Positions 1 to 12,639 of a stretch of 64,000 bases of DNA are shown here, one piece after another. The position numbers and the translations under genes were made by a program. Source of the DNA: Verticillium longisporum (taxonomy: Eukaryota; Ascomycota; Sordariomycetes; Glomerellales; Plectosphaerellaceae); NCBI GenBank assembly GCA_019188255.1, contig JAETXT010000003.1, forward strand, positions 5,022,001-5,086,000, written 5' to 3'. Under the pieces are notes generated by a model, which was not told the DNA's origin, made no database searches, and saw only the letters and a program-made list of their open reading frames with translations. Position 1 is the stretch's first letter; every line of letters starts with the position of its first letter.

Positions 1-345
1 CTGGCGGCGAGACCTGGCTTGCTACCCAAGCTAGCTCTAGCTTGAGCATGTGCCGGCGGGCGTCAGTGCGGAGGCGAGGAATGGGGTGACGGCTAACCCA
101 TGTAAAACTAGCTCATCATAGTGTTTTGCTTGTTCTTCCACCAGGCTGCTGCCACCTGGTGATTGGACGCCCATGTTCAGGGTAATACCAGCTGGATGCA
201 CCGACGAAGTCTCATTCACAGGAGTGGAGGGGGTATGGGTCTTGGAGGGGGACGGAAGCTCGCTGGGGAGGGTAATTCTGCGGTTGCTGTTGAGACTAAG
301 AAAGAGAGAGAGTCCCACCGAGGAGGAGCATGGGACAAGGGACAA

Positions 346-370
346 GGGCATGGGCATAGGCATGGGCATG
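346..370. repeat. GGGCAT hexamer repeat
   Basis: About four imperfect copies of the hexamer GGGCAT lie in tandem, one copy carrying a transition. No gene is associated with it. Confidence 0.7.
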
Positions 371-1524
371 TCGATCCCTTGCGCCTGGCAGCTGAACGCC
401 TACTCTTCGAGAAGTCCACTCTTCTGAAGCCATGATGCTTGCTTGCCTTGTCGACTGGGATCCCAACACAACGGCTCGCACCCTGCCATGGATCGCGCTT
501 GGTTGACGACATTGAACATTCCAACAACCACACGCCCCTCCTCTTCCCTTTAGAGAAACCCTTTCGCGAGCCACCCCCCAACGAACACCTACCACCCACC
601 CCTCAACAGTCGAGTCTATCCCAACAGGCACAGCGTGGGCGTTGGATGGATCCAAACCCAGCTCGGTTTGGCCGTCTCGCAAGGTGGTGGGTGGGTGAAC
701 AGTAGTGCCCAGCGGCGATAAGGCAACACCGCTGGCAAGAGTCCCCTAAAGTGCGAAGCAATGCAAGCCCAGGTAGTTCAGATGTACGGGACCCATCTGC
801 CTGTCACCGTCTGTCCTGGACGCTGATCTCGGAGATCTTGCAGGCTACTAGACCAAGAGCGGAGCGGTGTGGGCACGAGTCGAAACCCTGTCTACTGTGT
901 GTCTCTATCAACATCTCTTCTCTCTATCCATCTGCAATGCGTCATCTCTCTGTAAGTACTGAACTAGACAGCAGAACGCCGCAAAAATCGTTTTATATAA
1001 CTGACAAGGCCTCTGCTGATTCGGAGCCATCATGCTGTGAAGGCCGTCAGTCGCCCCTGTCATCAAGCCTGTCGAAGCACGTCATATCATCTAGACCTGA
1101 ACCGAGCACTGGGCTACGGTATGGGGCCGAGGAATAGAACGGTATTGTTGAAATGCTGCCGCAATTGGAAAGTCGAGAAGCCACAATCTTCCCGGCAGGC
1201 GCCTGCCTTTTAGTGTAGCCCTCTGCCGGTGTCAGTCACCTTGTACCCTGGGGGTGAGACTCTTGGGGTTCGGCGAAGTTCCAAGACAAAGAGGCCCATG
1301 CTTCCTGCTTTGGGTCGCGGGTGAGATCTCAGTAGTAGAGAGATAGATGCTGAACTGGCGTAGGGAGATAGATAGATTGTCAGGGGTCCTGCGCCGTTCA
1401 CGATTTCACATCAGTAGTTGACCTTACTTACCTGGCCCACGCGTCTTGGCTTGCCTCATTTGCCACACGGGCACAACACCGTTGGCTCGTATCGAGGTGG
1501 TGCATATGTGTGTATGTACGTATT

Positions 1525-1530
<6 letters not shown>

Positions 1531-1564
<34 letters not shown>
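1531..1564. repeat. GT dinucleotide microsatellite
   Basis: A nearly pure GT/TG array of about 34 bases with one interrupting C, inside the gene-poor left end. It is preceded by a degenerate TGTATG-rich stretch. Likely polymorphic in copy number. Confidence 0.9.
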
Positions 1565-1568
<4 letters not shown>

Positions 1569-4500
1569 CTTTGACGGTGGGCGCAGCCAAGCCACGACCA
1601 ACGTGACCAACAGGCTGACCTCTTGGCCAACTCGCACTCGCGGGCATTTCTGAGAAGCCCTGAAGCTATCCCCATGTGCTTCTTAGCGTTACCGACCGCT
1701 AGGTTGCCAAGTACTCATTACCCCGCTTGGGATACGCCCGCAGGGGGGGGACTGGTCTCCAGTCAATACACCAAGCTTGAGTCGAGGTCCAGATCCAGGT
1801 CGGTTCGGGCCCAAGTCGCATCCAAGCCCATTGTGTTGGACGTTGCACTGAAGCTGCTCGGTACCAGGCGAGCAGGGAACACTGGCGAGAGAGGCGGGCG
1901 CCGGGGGCGGGGGGGATGAGCCCTTAGCACGTGTGCGAACACTTGGTAGCTACCCAAGTGGCCTATCTTGCCTATTAACGCTGCCTAGTCCAGAGTCCGT
2001 TTGCGCTCGGCTACGGCAGGGTTCTCTCGTTCGGTCCATTTTTCGCTTCGCTAACCCGTCCGTTGCTCGTAGCATGCCTTGGTAGGTAAAAGGTCGGATA
2101 ACCCCCCCAAGCTAAGCCGCTTCGTTTCTAAGGCCGCGGTGCCAAGACCCGTTAGCAGCGCCATGAGGTGCGGAAATGATGCGACGGTGGCAAAACTGAC
2201 CCGCGGAATGACATGTAAGCAATTTAGCTTGTCTTTTCTGTGTCTGCATGTGTGTCTATTTGTTTGAATGGACGAATTGAATGAATGAGTAAATTGAAGT
2301 GTGCATGCAGGGTATCAGCGAAAGGACCGAAGCGATCACGACACATAGAGGAAGACAGTGCCCATCTAACAAACCTCAAGCGGGAGGGAGTGCCGCTATT
2401 AGGTTGGTGCAGAGAATGGTGAGCAACGATTGCCATTGAAACATCTCCCCTTCCTGCTTTCGGGACTTGGGCATTTGAGACCTCGAACCTAAGACACAGC
2501 CCCCAAGACCCCAAACTAAAGACTGAAGGCCTTTTACAGTAGATACAGCAGACAGTGAACAGTTCTCACAATAAAGTGACATGTCAGGTGTCATGGGCTC
2601 GTCAGTGATGCCGACAAACGCCTCCCCCAAATTGTCAAATCGCACGACTTCCAGGGGTCAGGCCCCCAAGTCGGTCTTGGCTTGCCAGACCACACCCTTC
2701 AGCTGTTTCCACTCTCCTCTGTGCCTGTGCCTGAACTTATGCTTGTGCCGGTAACAGTACCTTTGGTATCATCAGTGCCATCTCCATCGCCAGTGCCAGT
2801 GCCAGTGCGTACGCGCCCCTCTTGTGACTCAAAAATTCCCGGACTCGGGAGCCCCGCTTGACGAGGAAGCAAGGCCATCATGTCTCCAACTAACGAGGTG
2901 ACATGCTCGCCCTCTAGGTAACGTTCCCATCAGCGATGCGATTAAATTAATTCCCCCGTCACTGAATAGCCCGACGACGAGAGGCCGAAAAAGGGCTCAC
3001 GATACCTAGTTTGCCCACCAAACTACTTACCTCCTTCAAGGGGTAAATCGCTCCACCATCCACCGTGACCCTCTCGCACCCCCCCGGGCCTAAGCGATGC
3101 GAGGCTCTGTGGATCATGTTTCGACCACTCAACGGGGGCGGCAGACGACATCCCTCTGTGCTTCATCTCCTCAGCCTCCTAGCCCTGCCACCGTCTGCTG
3201 GGCACTTACAGGGGTTCGTTTGACGGATTCTCCGTCATCGTCCTCTGTGTGTGGGGCACCTGTCACCGGCACCCTGTCGCCGAACTCATCCATTTGTGGC
3301 GTCAAGCGTGCCTCTGACCCAACGGCTTGTTACTCCCCCAAACGACCTCCGGGGTCAGTTGTCACCAAACTTTGCACTTACAGTCGGGCGGTGGGGAGGG
3401 TAGGCCCTCGCTGTTGCTGGCGAGAACTCCCAGACCGTCGCTGTGGCGTCACTTCGCCAAGCGAGGAACCGAAGCCGGCGGCAGTGGAATGGCAGGAGGA
3501 CCCATCGCCAACACGAGCGAGCATCATGGCGACACCAAGCAGTGGCTTGTGGGCAGGAACGACGAACGAGGTATCAATAAGATGCGGGCGGTTCGAGAAG
3601 CGGTCACACGCCGCGGAGGCGGAGCGAAGCCCGCGTTTCGCTCCCACCGTTCACAGATCAGATTTGCGTGCCGAAGGCGGCTGTCATATGACGGGAGTGG
3701 GCGCCCGCTCGCCAAAAACCTCATAATTTACTGTGGCTCATGTGATACCTGGACGCCCATTCGTCAGGGCCGCTCCATTGTTTATATCGACCGACAAGAA
3801 ACAACGCAGATCGTTACATGCGCATCTTCTTTTTGCCGGCAAGAAAGGGTCAAGACTAGGGACCTCGAGAGCTGGCCAGCAGAAGTAATGATTAGGAAGG
3901 GCAAGGGTGAGCTGCTGGGGCGTAAGCCAAGATCACAGCCGTGGTCTTGGATCTGTTCTCCTTAGACATGCGGTGTGTGTGTGGGCGTGTGTGACTCTGT
4001 GATCAGTGCTTCATTGTTGAGATGTGAGCTCGGCTCCATTAATCGTGCCTTTTAATGGTAGATCTATTAGCCCCTTTGGAGTTGTCGGTATTACTTTATT
4101 ACGAAGCCAGAACCGGCACCCATGTGATCTTTCCGATCGACGTGATGAAGCATACATTGTCTCAAGCGTGTGCATCTCTGCCCCGGCCGAGTCTGCCGAA
4201 GCGCCCCCTTTTGCGGGACTCGAGCAATCAACCAGCGAGGGAGGTCTCCAACATCTAGCCCTCCAGTAGAGGACGAGCAGAGTATCTGTTTTCGGGCGTT
4301 TGATGCCGCTCCCTTGACGGCAGATGAGGATTCACTCACTACCTATCTATTCCCATGTCCACATCCGTCCGGATTTCATGTCTGAGGTATTCGGCGCGAG
4401 TGTGACTCTATGCCAAGGTCGGACCGAAGTCTGCAATCTTGTGTGTTTTTCACATGTGTCGTCTTAGCAATGACAGCTCAACATGGAACCCATGTGAGGC

Positions 4501-7500
4501 CATCTCTGCCGAGGACAATATCGAACGAGACTGGGTGATCACTGCCTATCGCGCCATGGCGAGCGATGCTACCCGTCCGCATGGGGAAGCTCACCCGCTC
4601 ACAGACTTGCTTTCTCGCGCGGCCTGACATGCTCTGGCCATGCAAGTGGTTATCTAGGAGGGAATGGCGACGCGAGGCAACCCGGCTGTGATGGTGCGGT
4701 GGGATGCCCTCAGTCCCTCGACGTGCGCCAGCTAGCAGCAGCCAGGCCGCCTATCAACAGCCACACGCGCCAGTCTGGCGGCAACACACGGACGTGATCT
4801 ACGTCGATATCCATAGTGGGTGATCTCAGTTCAACCTCGTGATTCGATGCCACCATGTCACGGTCTCACAACTGAGAGCTGAAGGCCAGATAAACTGGCG
4901 CATCTACCACCCTGGAGCACACGTGGGAATCAGCAGACTTCCCCGCAAATTTGACTTGAGATGGCGGTGATTCTCTTGCCCGTTCTGTACTGATCCTTAC
5001 GACACAAGCCACTGGTCTCTCTCGTCGAGAGCACCAAGCTCAGAGAGGGAGGAACGGCGGCCCAGATCTTCAGCTCGGTTCGGTGGATGGAACGGCGAGA
5101 TATGATAATTGACACCGAGGTGGATGAAGCGCATTCCCATAGCGGTCATGTGTCAATCGGAAGTGAGGATCGGCCCTGACCCTGTGCTGTCACATCTTCA
5201 ATAAAAGCCTCCACCGCAACCCTTGATGTGACGAACGCAGACTCTCGAGAGCTGTGGCACTTGCTGGCTGAATCCAGTGGCGAATGCGCCAGGGGCTTGG
5301 GACAGCTTTTTCGACAGCAGCACAGAAGAAAGCAACGTTTGACTTGACTTGACGTCTTGGGTGATGTTGCTGTCGCTCGGCAGAGCTGTTATGAGCCAGG
5401 ACAGGGGGGCCTGCTACGCCACGATCTTCCAGTCAGTCTGTTTCTCCGAGCTGAGCGAGACGCACGGTTACCTCATTGATGTTGCCGTTGGGAGCAAGGT
5501 AGCATTTTTCTGCATCGAAATTTTTGCTTCTCATTTTCCCTACAGCCAGCCTTCTGAACATGCACGTCGCTTTTTGCGCCTCGGCATCTCAACAAGACCC
5601 CGAACATGCAATGGGATGTATGCGACCTTAGCTTTCGCATCCTTGCAAAGTCCCGAGCCACAATGGATCGTCCTACATTACATCAGTGGGGTCGTCGTCA
5701 TCTTTTGAGGGAGCACAGGCCTCGAAGGCCACTGGGCAGCTGAAGTCTCATCGACGGACCGTGGCGCCAATTCCAAACGCGGGCAGCTAGGCCGTTGACA
5801 AGCCTACTAAGGCTGGAGCCAAGGTCAGGTACCTCGACTTGACGTAAGGAGCCCGGACGGTCGCCTCTGACGTCTCGGGGGGCCCGGCGCCAATCGTCCC
5901 CAAGGGCGCTCTGCGAACGCGGGAGATCCGCCATTCATCGCCCGCGACCCACCGTTCTCAACCCCCTTTGCCCGCTTGCGCGGACCCAGCCTGCTGTTCA
6001 CCTCACCCACCGACAGCCGGAGCTAATAGGCGCGTTGGGCTTTTCTTGTTTGCATTTGTTGGCATGCTGCGTTGCCGTCCCCGCCGGCCGGCCACCCCCC
6101 CTCCCCTTTCTCCCACCCTTGAGATGCACATGTGGAACCTGGCAGTTGTTTGTCTAGACTTGCTTGGCAGAGCCTGCTCCGAAGTGACACGGAGGCTTCA
6201 TTGGAGGAATTTGCGTGGAGTCGCTCACCAGATTGCAGTCTTTGCCGTAAAGCCCCCTTTTCTCAGCCACAAGGGGACTCCGAAGAGTTTTGATGTTAAG
6301 ACCTTGATTGAGGATTTTTTGGCCCCCTCTTCCTGGTCATGATTCCCAGCAGAGCTGATTGATGATGGACATTTGTAACCTGTACCAAGCCGCATATGGA
6401 GCCAAGGCGCGGGATATCCGAATAACCCTAAAATCAGCCGAAAAATCGTCCGGCGTACGTCAGGAGCCTCCAATGCCCGTGTGAATAGCGCCTCGGGTAG
6501 GGTGGCTGGATCGAGCAGACTAGACCTGTAAGAAACATCAAGTCCGAAGGTGGGTGAAGTTGGCGTAGCGGGCACGCACTGCATGCCATACCTCACACGG
6601 TCATTCTCTGGCGCCTCCCCAACCGCAGGACTGAGCAGGTTTCGCGGCGAATAGCATGAGGTTCCGGACAAGGAAGTTCCCAGATGACACTCCTGAAACT
6701 TTAAATCGTGGGTTGCGAGCCTCTAGACATTCGCCACTCTGAACGCCGGCATAAGATACGCGGTCAGGTTTGTCCGCACAATCAGCGGACTCGCCCGCGA
6801 GGTACCTCTCTATGGTACGATGAGGGCCGAGAGCGAGCTTCAGGGCAAGCCTGAAGAGTATGCGGGCTGGATAGAGGGGGTGATGCCATCCCCAACATGA
6901 TTTTCGGTATACAGTTGGTCCCCCCGAGATTTTCTGCGGACGTTTGCAAACGCAACACACGTCTCGCCCTCGTCCTGGTTTTCTGGGCTGTAATGCCTGC
7001 TCTCGGACGAATTCTCGGACTTACCCCCTACTGTTACTTCGTCATCTTGTCCAAGGATTTGTTCATGTTGGCATCAAGACAACCGGAGCTGGAGGGCCGC
7101 TGTGACTCGTGACTCCAGCAGGAACAGCCCAGTCGAAGTTGCTCTTCATTTAGCTGCCTCGAGTCTCCTGTCAGGCAACTTGGCAGGACACCTCTTACAA
7201 CTGAACATCTGAACTCTTCGCATCAGTTTTCCAAGTTGTCGGGAAGGTTATCGAGAGATTTCCCTAGCTATTGCTACCCTCGCCGACAAAGATGCCAACG
7301 TACGTTGTTACTCGGCAAGACCCCGAATGTCTGCCAACCTGAAATGTTGGTTGCACAGACTAGGCATGCAAGTCATACTCCCCAAGCTGAACTATACGAA
7401 ACCACATCACTAGTCAAGGGCTTGGTACGGTATGCCTCGGCCCATGTACTCATGCGTGGCCATCTGGGAGGTTGATTTGGCCAGGCCACATGCCCGACAG

Positions 7501-7655
7501 GTTCTGAACTTAACATCAGGAGATCACATCGTTCGCCAAGGCTTGGCGGTAAGATGCCGCAAGATCAGATTGTCGATCCAGTCAATTTCGTGTTTCCTTG
7601 ATGCCAGCAAGACGAAACGAGTTGCCTATTTGGATCGAAAGAAACAACTAACGAT

Positions 7656-8924
7656 CTATAGTTGCGCCTCTTGTGTCTTGTAGATCTCGTTGTACCCTAC
7701 AAGGGATGCCTTTTCCAAAGTCGCCAAATCGCCGCCCTTGAATCGCTCGGGGTCCAACGCCCTCCGAACTGCCTCATCGCCATCAATACCATCAATAACT
7801 CTGGTCAGGAACTTGGCCGTGCCCGCAGCATGCGTCACCCACACGGCAACGGCCATGTACAAGCCTTTGATCGACTGCACGGCTCCCGCCAGGGGCATGT
7901 TGTCAGGCGTCATGGAGAAGATGCCGTTGAATTTGACGCCAGCCCGCAGCTGCTTTGACGCCTCGTCCGGCACAAGGCTCGTGGCCGCCGTCAGGGGCGC
8001 GTCGAACCCTTGAACCCAGTCGCCGATCGCCGTGCCGTTCGTGAGCTTGCACTCAAGCGGTTGGTGGTCGTACGTGCCAAGGCCGTAACGATCCCCGTGA
8101 TCGCGCGCATAGACGTGGTGTTCTGGCCAGCGCACAAACGGCATCTTTCTGCCGAGTGGTGGTCTAGCCTCGCCGTGCAGATACGGGTGTCCGACTGGCA
8201 CGACGGGGACGACTGGCAGCGGAGTTCCATCCGCAACCTGGTGGTGGTGCTGCTGCTGGTGTTGTTGTTCACGCGCCAACAGCGCCTGCGCCCAGACGCC
8301 GGTTGCCAAGATGACAACGTCGGCGATTAGCTGCCGGCTGGAGGAGACGTCTCCCAGCTCGACACCCGTAGTGCGGCCGTCGGCGATAATTAGGCGGCGG
8401 ACTTCGGCCTCGACGAACTGCGCGCCGTTCGCCTTAGCGCTATGCTGGAAATACGCGGTGATGCAGTTGGCGTCGGCTGTCCCGTCACTGGAGAAGCTGA
8501 GGGCGGCCCCGGACTCGGTGTCTGACGATCGTACCAGGTCCGGTGCCATCTGACTCGCCTGACGCACGCTCAACAGCTGAGCAGGCAAACCGAGGGCCGC
8601 TGCCTTGCTTTGTCTCGATCTGAGCCGCTCAACGCCGGAGATACTGTGTGCGACCTCGAGACCGCCGACGGCGTCGAAACCACCAGGGATCTTATGATAT
8701 TCCGACACGGTAGCCATGGCGAGGCGCGTGAGAACCTCAGAGTCATTGAACTGACCTATGAATCCCGGCGCGTGGCCGGTCGACCCTACGAGCGGGCTGA
8801 GAGATCGGTCCACCACCGTGATCTGGCGATTGACATTAGAGATGCACAGGAAGTGGGCCAAAGCGGAGCCAACGATGCCACCTCCGACTATCACCACAGT
8901 CTGGGGTGGTTTGATGTGCGACAT
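7656..8924 (-). CDS. dimethylglycine oxidase-like FAD oxidoreductase (flavin domain only)
   Basis: A single-exon gene for 422 residues. The N-terminus has the DAO-family dinucleotide-binding loop (VVIVGGGIVGSALAHFL, residues 10-26) and a GSTxHA motif (residues 47-52). His51 in that motif matches the histidine that carries covalent FAD in dimethylglycine and sarcosine dehydrogenases. The stretches HGDRYGLGTYDHQP, FNGIFSMTPDNMPLAG and AVWVTHAAG also match that family. Expected chemistry is oxidative N-demethylation of a small methylated amine such as dimethylglycine or sarcosine. The protein stops after the flavin domain: the C-terminal folate-binding GcvT-like half of bacterial dimethylglycine oxidase and animal DMGDH is absent, so the methyl group would leave as free formaldehyde (inference). 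A Gln/His-rich insert sits near residues 222-236. No signal peptide is evident. The true substrate is uncertain. Confidence 0.85.
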   Translation of the reverse strand: MSHIKPPQTVVIVGGGIVGSALAHFLCISNVNRQITVVDRSLSPLVGSTGHAPGFIGQFNDSEVLTRLAMATVSEYHKIPGGFDAVGGLEVAHSISGVERLRSRQSKAAALGLPAQLLSVRQASQMAPDLVRSSDTESGAALSFSSDGTADANCITAYFQHSAKANGAQFVEAEVRRLIIADGRTTGVELGDVSSSRQLIADVVILATGVWAQALLAREQQHQQQHHHQVADGTPLPVVPVVPVGHPYLHGEARPPLGRKMPFVRWPEHHVYARDHGDRYGLGTYDHQPLECKLTNGTAIGDWVQGFDAPLTAATSLVPDEASKQLRAGVKFNGIFSMTPDNMPLAGAVQSIKGLYMAVAVWVTHAAGTAKFLTRVIDGIDGDEAVRRALDPERFKGGDLATLEKASLVGYNEIYKTQEAQL

Positions 8925-10238
8925 GGTTGGCAGGCAAGGGCAGATGGAACGGCAGTATGTGTGGTCTGATATTGATGAGCGAGCCTATGCTGCGAGCTGG
9001 CAGCGTATGGCAATTTCGCAATGCTCGATTGTCGATGATGGATGCAACCTTGATGGTGATTCAGTTGCGTTAAGGCCCTACTATATTGACATCGCGATAG
9101 CCCCACGGCCGTGCTCTACACCATTCAAGACCCGCTTAACTGTCATACCAAGGGCGCGCCTCTCGTCTACACTTGAGTCATTTCTTGATCGGTCGGAGGG
9201 CGCATTATGTACGTTTCTAACTACACGATCCATCGCGCCCTCTCAGATACGGACACGGGTCTCTCAAGTGGTCGAATTCGGGCGAGTCCAACAAAGGCTC
9301 GTTTGTCTCACCAAATGAGAACAATGCCTCGGCATTGTGTATGTCGATTGGAATCGCCAAGTAAGTGCTGTCAATGCCAACAGCGGGCCCTGGAGCGTTG
9401 CAATGAGGCGGCTCATGTCGAGTCTGAATTGAAGCAGCAAACGTTTATCCGTACGTTCAGATGTCTAATTGCTTCAAAAAGTGACTGCTCTTGTATAGCA
9501 GACTACATTTAGGGTTTGTCCAGGTGAACGATAGTCTAATAAGCTTCGAGGCCGAACAGTCCTAGTTATTGTGATCTGCATTCTGAGTCAAACGATTTGG
9601 AAATGTGGTTGTGTGCTCTAAGCGAAGTAAAGTACCTACAAGAATTCGCTTCCAGTGCGAACGGCCTTGATGATGCATCGAATGAAAAAAAAATCGCGAG
9701 TGCCAGATCAGCCACAAGCCAGATTGTTTTTGTTGGGAATGATGGCTAACGACACTGGCTGTAGTCGACGTGAGAGGGGGCACAGATTCAGCCGTGCACA
9801 AATTGATCACTGTCGCTGCTCTTTCAACATCAGACGCCGTTGGGTATCTTGGAACTTCTAGGGAAAAGAACCCAGAACATATAGCTAGACCCTTAAAGCG
9901 AATCAATTCATACTCACGCATGGTTGTACGATTGATGACCTCAGGAAGTCGTGCCCATGAAGACAGCATCCGCACCTGTCGTTTAGAGGACTGCAACAGA
10001 CAAAGTGGTGATCACAGCGTGGTTGCGATTGAACTGGAGAGAAGAGAGGGTCCTAAGAAGATTATATTCGAGGACCATCCCTTGACGAGACAGCTCGGGC
10101 CGCACAGAATATGACAGCTTTGCTAATTGCCACCAACCCATGGTGCAAACATGTGCCATTGGTGAGTGATGCGAAAACGACCTCCCTCGCAGGCCAGTAG
10201 CTTCCGCTTTCTGATCATGTAGAACTGAGCTCCCAATC
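8925..10238. other. intergenic region between two oxidoreductase genes
   Basis: No gene was recognised. Both neighbours are on the minus strand, so this holds the promoter of the dimethylglycine-oxidase-like gene and the 3' flank of the berberine-bridge-type gene. A short plus-strand frame near 9207-9512 contains several cysteines, but they do not follow Zn2Cys6 spacing. A minus-strand frame at 9562-9996 shows no known features. Confidence 0.5.
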
Positions 10239-12044
10239 TCAAGCCCGACGCCGCTCACAGGAGAAAGATCTACACATGCGACCGTGGTTGTCTACCTTCC
10301 AAGACTCACTACCGACGCCCGCGACGGCATACAAAAGCCCCTCGGGGTCAAGGTTATTCTTGATTCGAAGCAGTTCAGGGTAATTCTCTCCGAACAAAGT
10401 CTCTTGCCAGTCAGACTGCCGAAAGTCCGCCTCATTCATGTAGGCCCCGGCTCCGGGTGTGGCAGCCTCGATGACTGGCTGCACCTCGTTCGTGATGCGA
10501 TCCTGAAGTGCAACCATCTCTTCAAAGGGAGCTTCGAAATCCCAAGGCAAAGTCAGGGAGACCTGCACGATAGAGTCCTGCCACTGGGGCAGGACGGCGT
10601 TGACGTTGTTCTTTCCGAACGGCGAAACGTTCAGACCGACGCCAATGAAGACGACACCGAGCTCTACGAGCTTTCTGGTCGTAGGCGCGAAGTCTGGTAA
10701 AACTTTGCGAGGAAGCAGTCGACCGCCGAAGAGGTCAGTTCCTACTTGAATGTTGCCCGAGGGCAGCGGGCCCCAGTAGTGGTCGTAATGGTCGGCGTAG
10801 CTGCTAAACTCAGTGTACGCCACTTCGAGTTCGATACCGAGCCCAGCGAGAGAACTGCTGAACGGCGCCAGAATCTGCTCGGTCTCCTCCCGTTTCTTGC
10901 CGTATGCAGTGAGGGCTGCAACCTGGAAGAAACCTGGGCCGAAGAAGTAAATGACCATGACACCCGCGTCGACAATGTCGGGCAGTGCAGCATGGAACGC
11001 GTCTACGACGTCGTACAGAAGCTCCGATTGATTTGACGGAATAGCCACTGCAAAACGAGCGCCGCTGACCTTGGCGTCAGGATGAGCTCGGACAACCATG
11101 GATACCACGACGCCAAAGACGCCGCCGCCGCCACCACTCAGTGCCCAGTACAGGTCTTGGTTTTCGGAGCTCGAAGCGATTATCAATTCTCCCGAGGGAG
11201 TCACCACGTCGAAAGACAGCGCATTGTCCGCCGCTAGACCAAAAATTGAGCTCAAGGCAGAGTGTCCTCCACCCTGGGTGTAAGCGCCCGCGAGACCAAT
11301 CGTGGGACATTCCCCGGTTACAATCGTGAGACCCTCGCGACGGGCGACTTCAATGGCCTCAAACCCTTGAACCCCAGCGCCTAGCTTTAGGGCCTTGCCG
11401 ACGTACTGGCCATCGTCCCAATCGATAATCTCCGTGTCTTTAAGGTGATGCATCCAAACGGATAAAGCGCCAGCTCCAGTTGACCGGCCGTGGTAGTCGT
11501 GTCCGGTGTTCCTGATTACGAACCTAACGTTCTTTTCTTCGGCAAATCTCAGCGCAGCGATGATGTCTTCAGGTCCCGAGGCATCAATGGCGTACACCAC
11601 ATAGTTTCCCAGCTCACATGGAGCCTCTCGCGGCTGAAAGGGATCGCAGCTCTGGTTGGCGAACAAAGGCGCCATCACTGATGAGGATGATTGAGAACTG
11701 GCATGTAGGTTAGTCTCATAGACGGACACATCCTTCCCAAATTCACAACCGACAGGTGCACAAACTCACTGGACCGTAGAGAAACGCCACTCCTCTCGGA
11801 GACGAGCGCATTCTGCTTCGTCATAGTCCTTCCCGTGACATGCATTAGCTAGTGGCACTGTTGCAATCAGTCTGCCCCCGACTGTTTCGTTGAGTCGGTT
11901 CCATTCTGACTCCATAGGCCAGCATGTATCCCCAGGAAGGCATTTGCAAGTTCCTTCAGCAAATAGACGTCGTGATGAAAGTTGAAGCCCCGATCCAGCG
12001 ACAACACTGAAAAAAAGGGCGAATCCGATCAAGATCAACTGCAT
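10239..12044 (-). CDS. secreted FAD-linked oxidase, berberine bridge enzyme-like (BBE domain)
   Basis: Two exons, 12044-11770 and 11697-10239, joined across a 72-nt intron (GTGAGT...ACTAAC...CAG), give 577 residues. An N-terminal signal peptide (MQLILIGFALFFSVVAGS) precedes a cysteine-containing segment and then a PCMH-type FAD domain. His158 in NTGHDYHG and Cys222 in GECPT fit the two residues that bind FAD bicovalently in berberine bridge enzyme and fungal glucooligosaccharide oxidase. The C-terminal BBE domain ends with the usual NNLDPEGLLYAVAGVGSESW and a short basic tail. Such flavoproteins oxidise carbohydrates, alcohols or secondary metabolites with O2; the substrate cannot be read from sequence. 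It lies between the dimethylglycine-oxidase-like and formaldehyde-dehydrogenase-like genes on the same strand. A TATAAATA sequence at 12355-12362 on the minus strand is a possible core promoter element. Confidence 0.88.
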
Positions 12045-12639
12045 TTCAGCTCAATCAGCAGAACATGTCGTCTTGTGTTTTCGGTAAACTGGATTGTGAT
12101 CATGCAGGTTGGAAAGAAACAATCTTGATTCTCTTCGCCAAGACTTCGGTTTAGGATCGGCAGCAAAGATCCTGGGCTGATCCTTCATACGTGTATCTCG
12201 CCCTGTAGGAGGCCTGGTATGTAGGCCAGGGGTGAGACGACAGCTGGCAAGGCCTTGGCCCTCAGTGGAGTTGTGCACAACGAGATGAGCACACCGCTTG
12301 AGGAGCGTCAATCATCTCCCAAACAGCACAAAAGTCCGGCTTTGGCGGCGGAATTATTTATATTCAGCTATCATGTGCCTCGCCACGGCGGTCCCGCCTC
12401 TGACGAGAATCAGTGACGATCACTGACCTTTCAGACCAGAGAGACTTTGAGTCACGGTCATTCAAATAACGTGCAAACGGAATTTCAATTAGGTAGGCCA
12501 AGTTCGGTATTCGAAGAACAGGAGACAGTTCACAGATATTGCCAACAAATTGTGGGCAGGAGGACCAAACAATCTTAGAGTGCGACCCTCATGAACTTCT
12601 GTCGCTTACATGAAGTCACTTCATACCGGTGCCCTGTTC

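Larger units (their letters stand above)
1..7655. other. gene-poor 7.6 kb stretch
   Basis: I see no convincing gene here. Open frames up to about 210 codons exist on both strands, but none shows a recognisable domain, signal peptide or convincing splice structure, and several overlap each other in different frames. The stretch holds simple repeats (a GGGCAT hexamer array near 346 and a GT array near 1531) and otherwise ordinary mixed-composition DNA without the CpA/TpG depletion seen in the RIP-mutated element at 14.9 kb. It could hide a fast-evolving small gene or a non-coding transcript that cannot be told from sequence alone. Confidence 0.6.

Noticed and set aside
9207..9512. Zn2Cys6 transcription factor fragment
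   Set aside because: Cysteines are present (KCCQCQQRALERC) but do not show the CxxCxxxxxxC spacing, and the frame ends soon.
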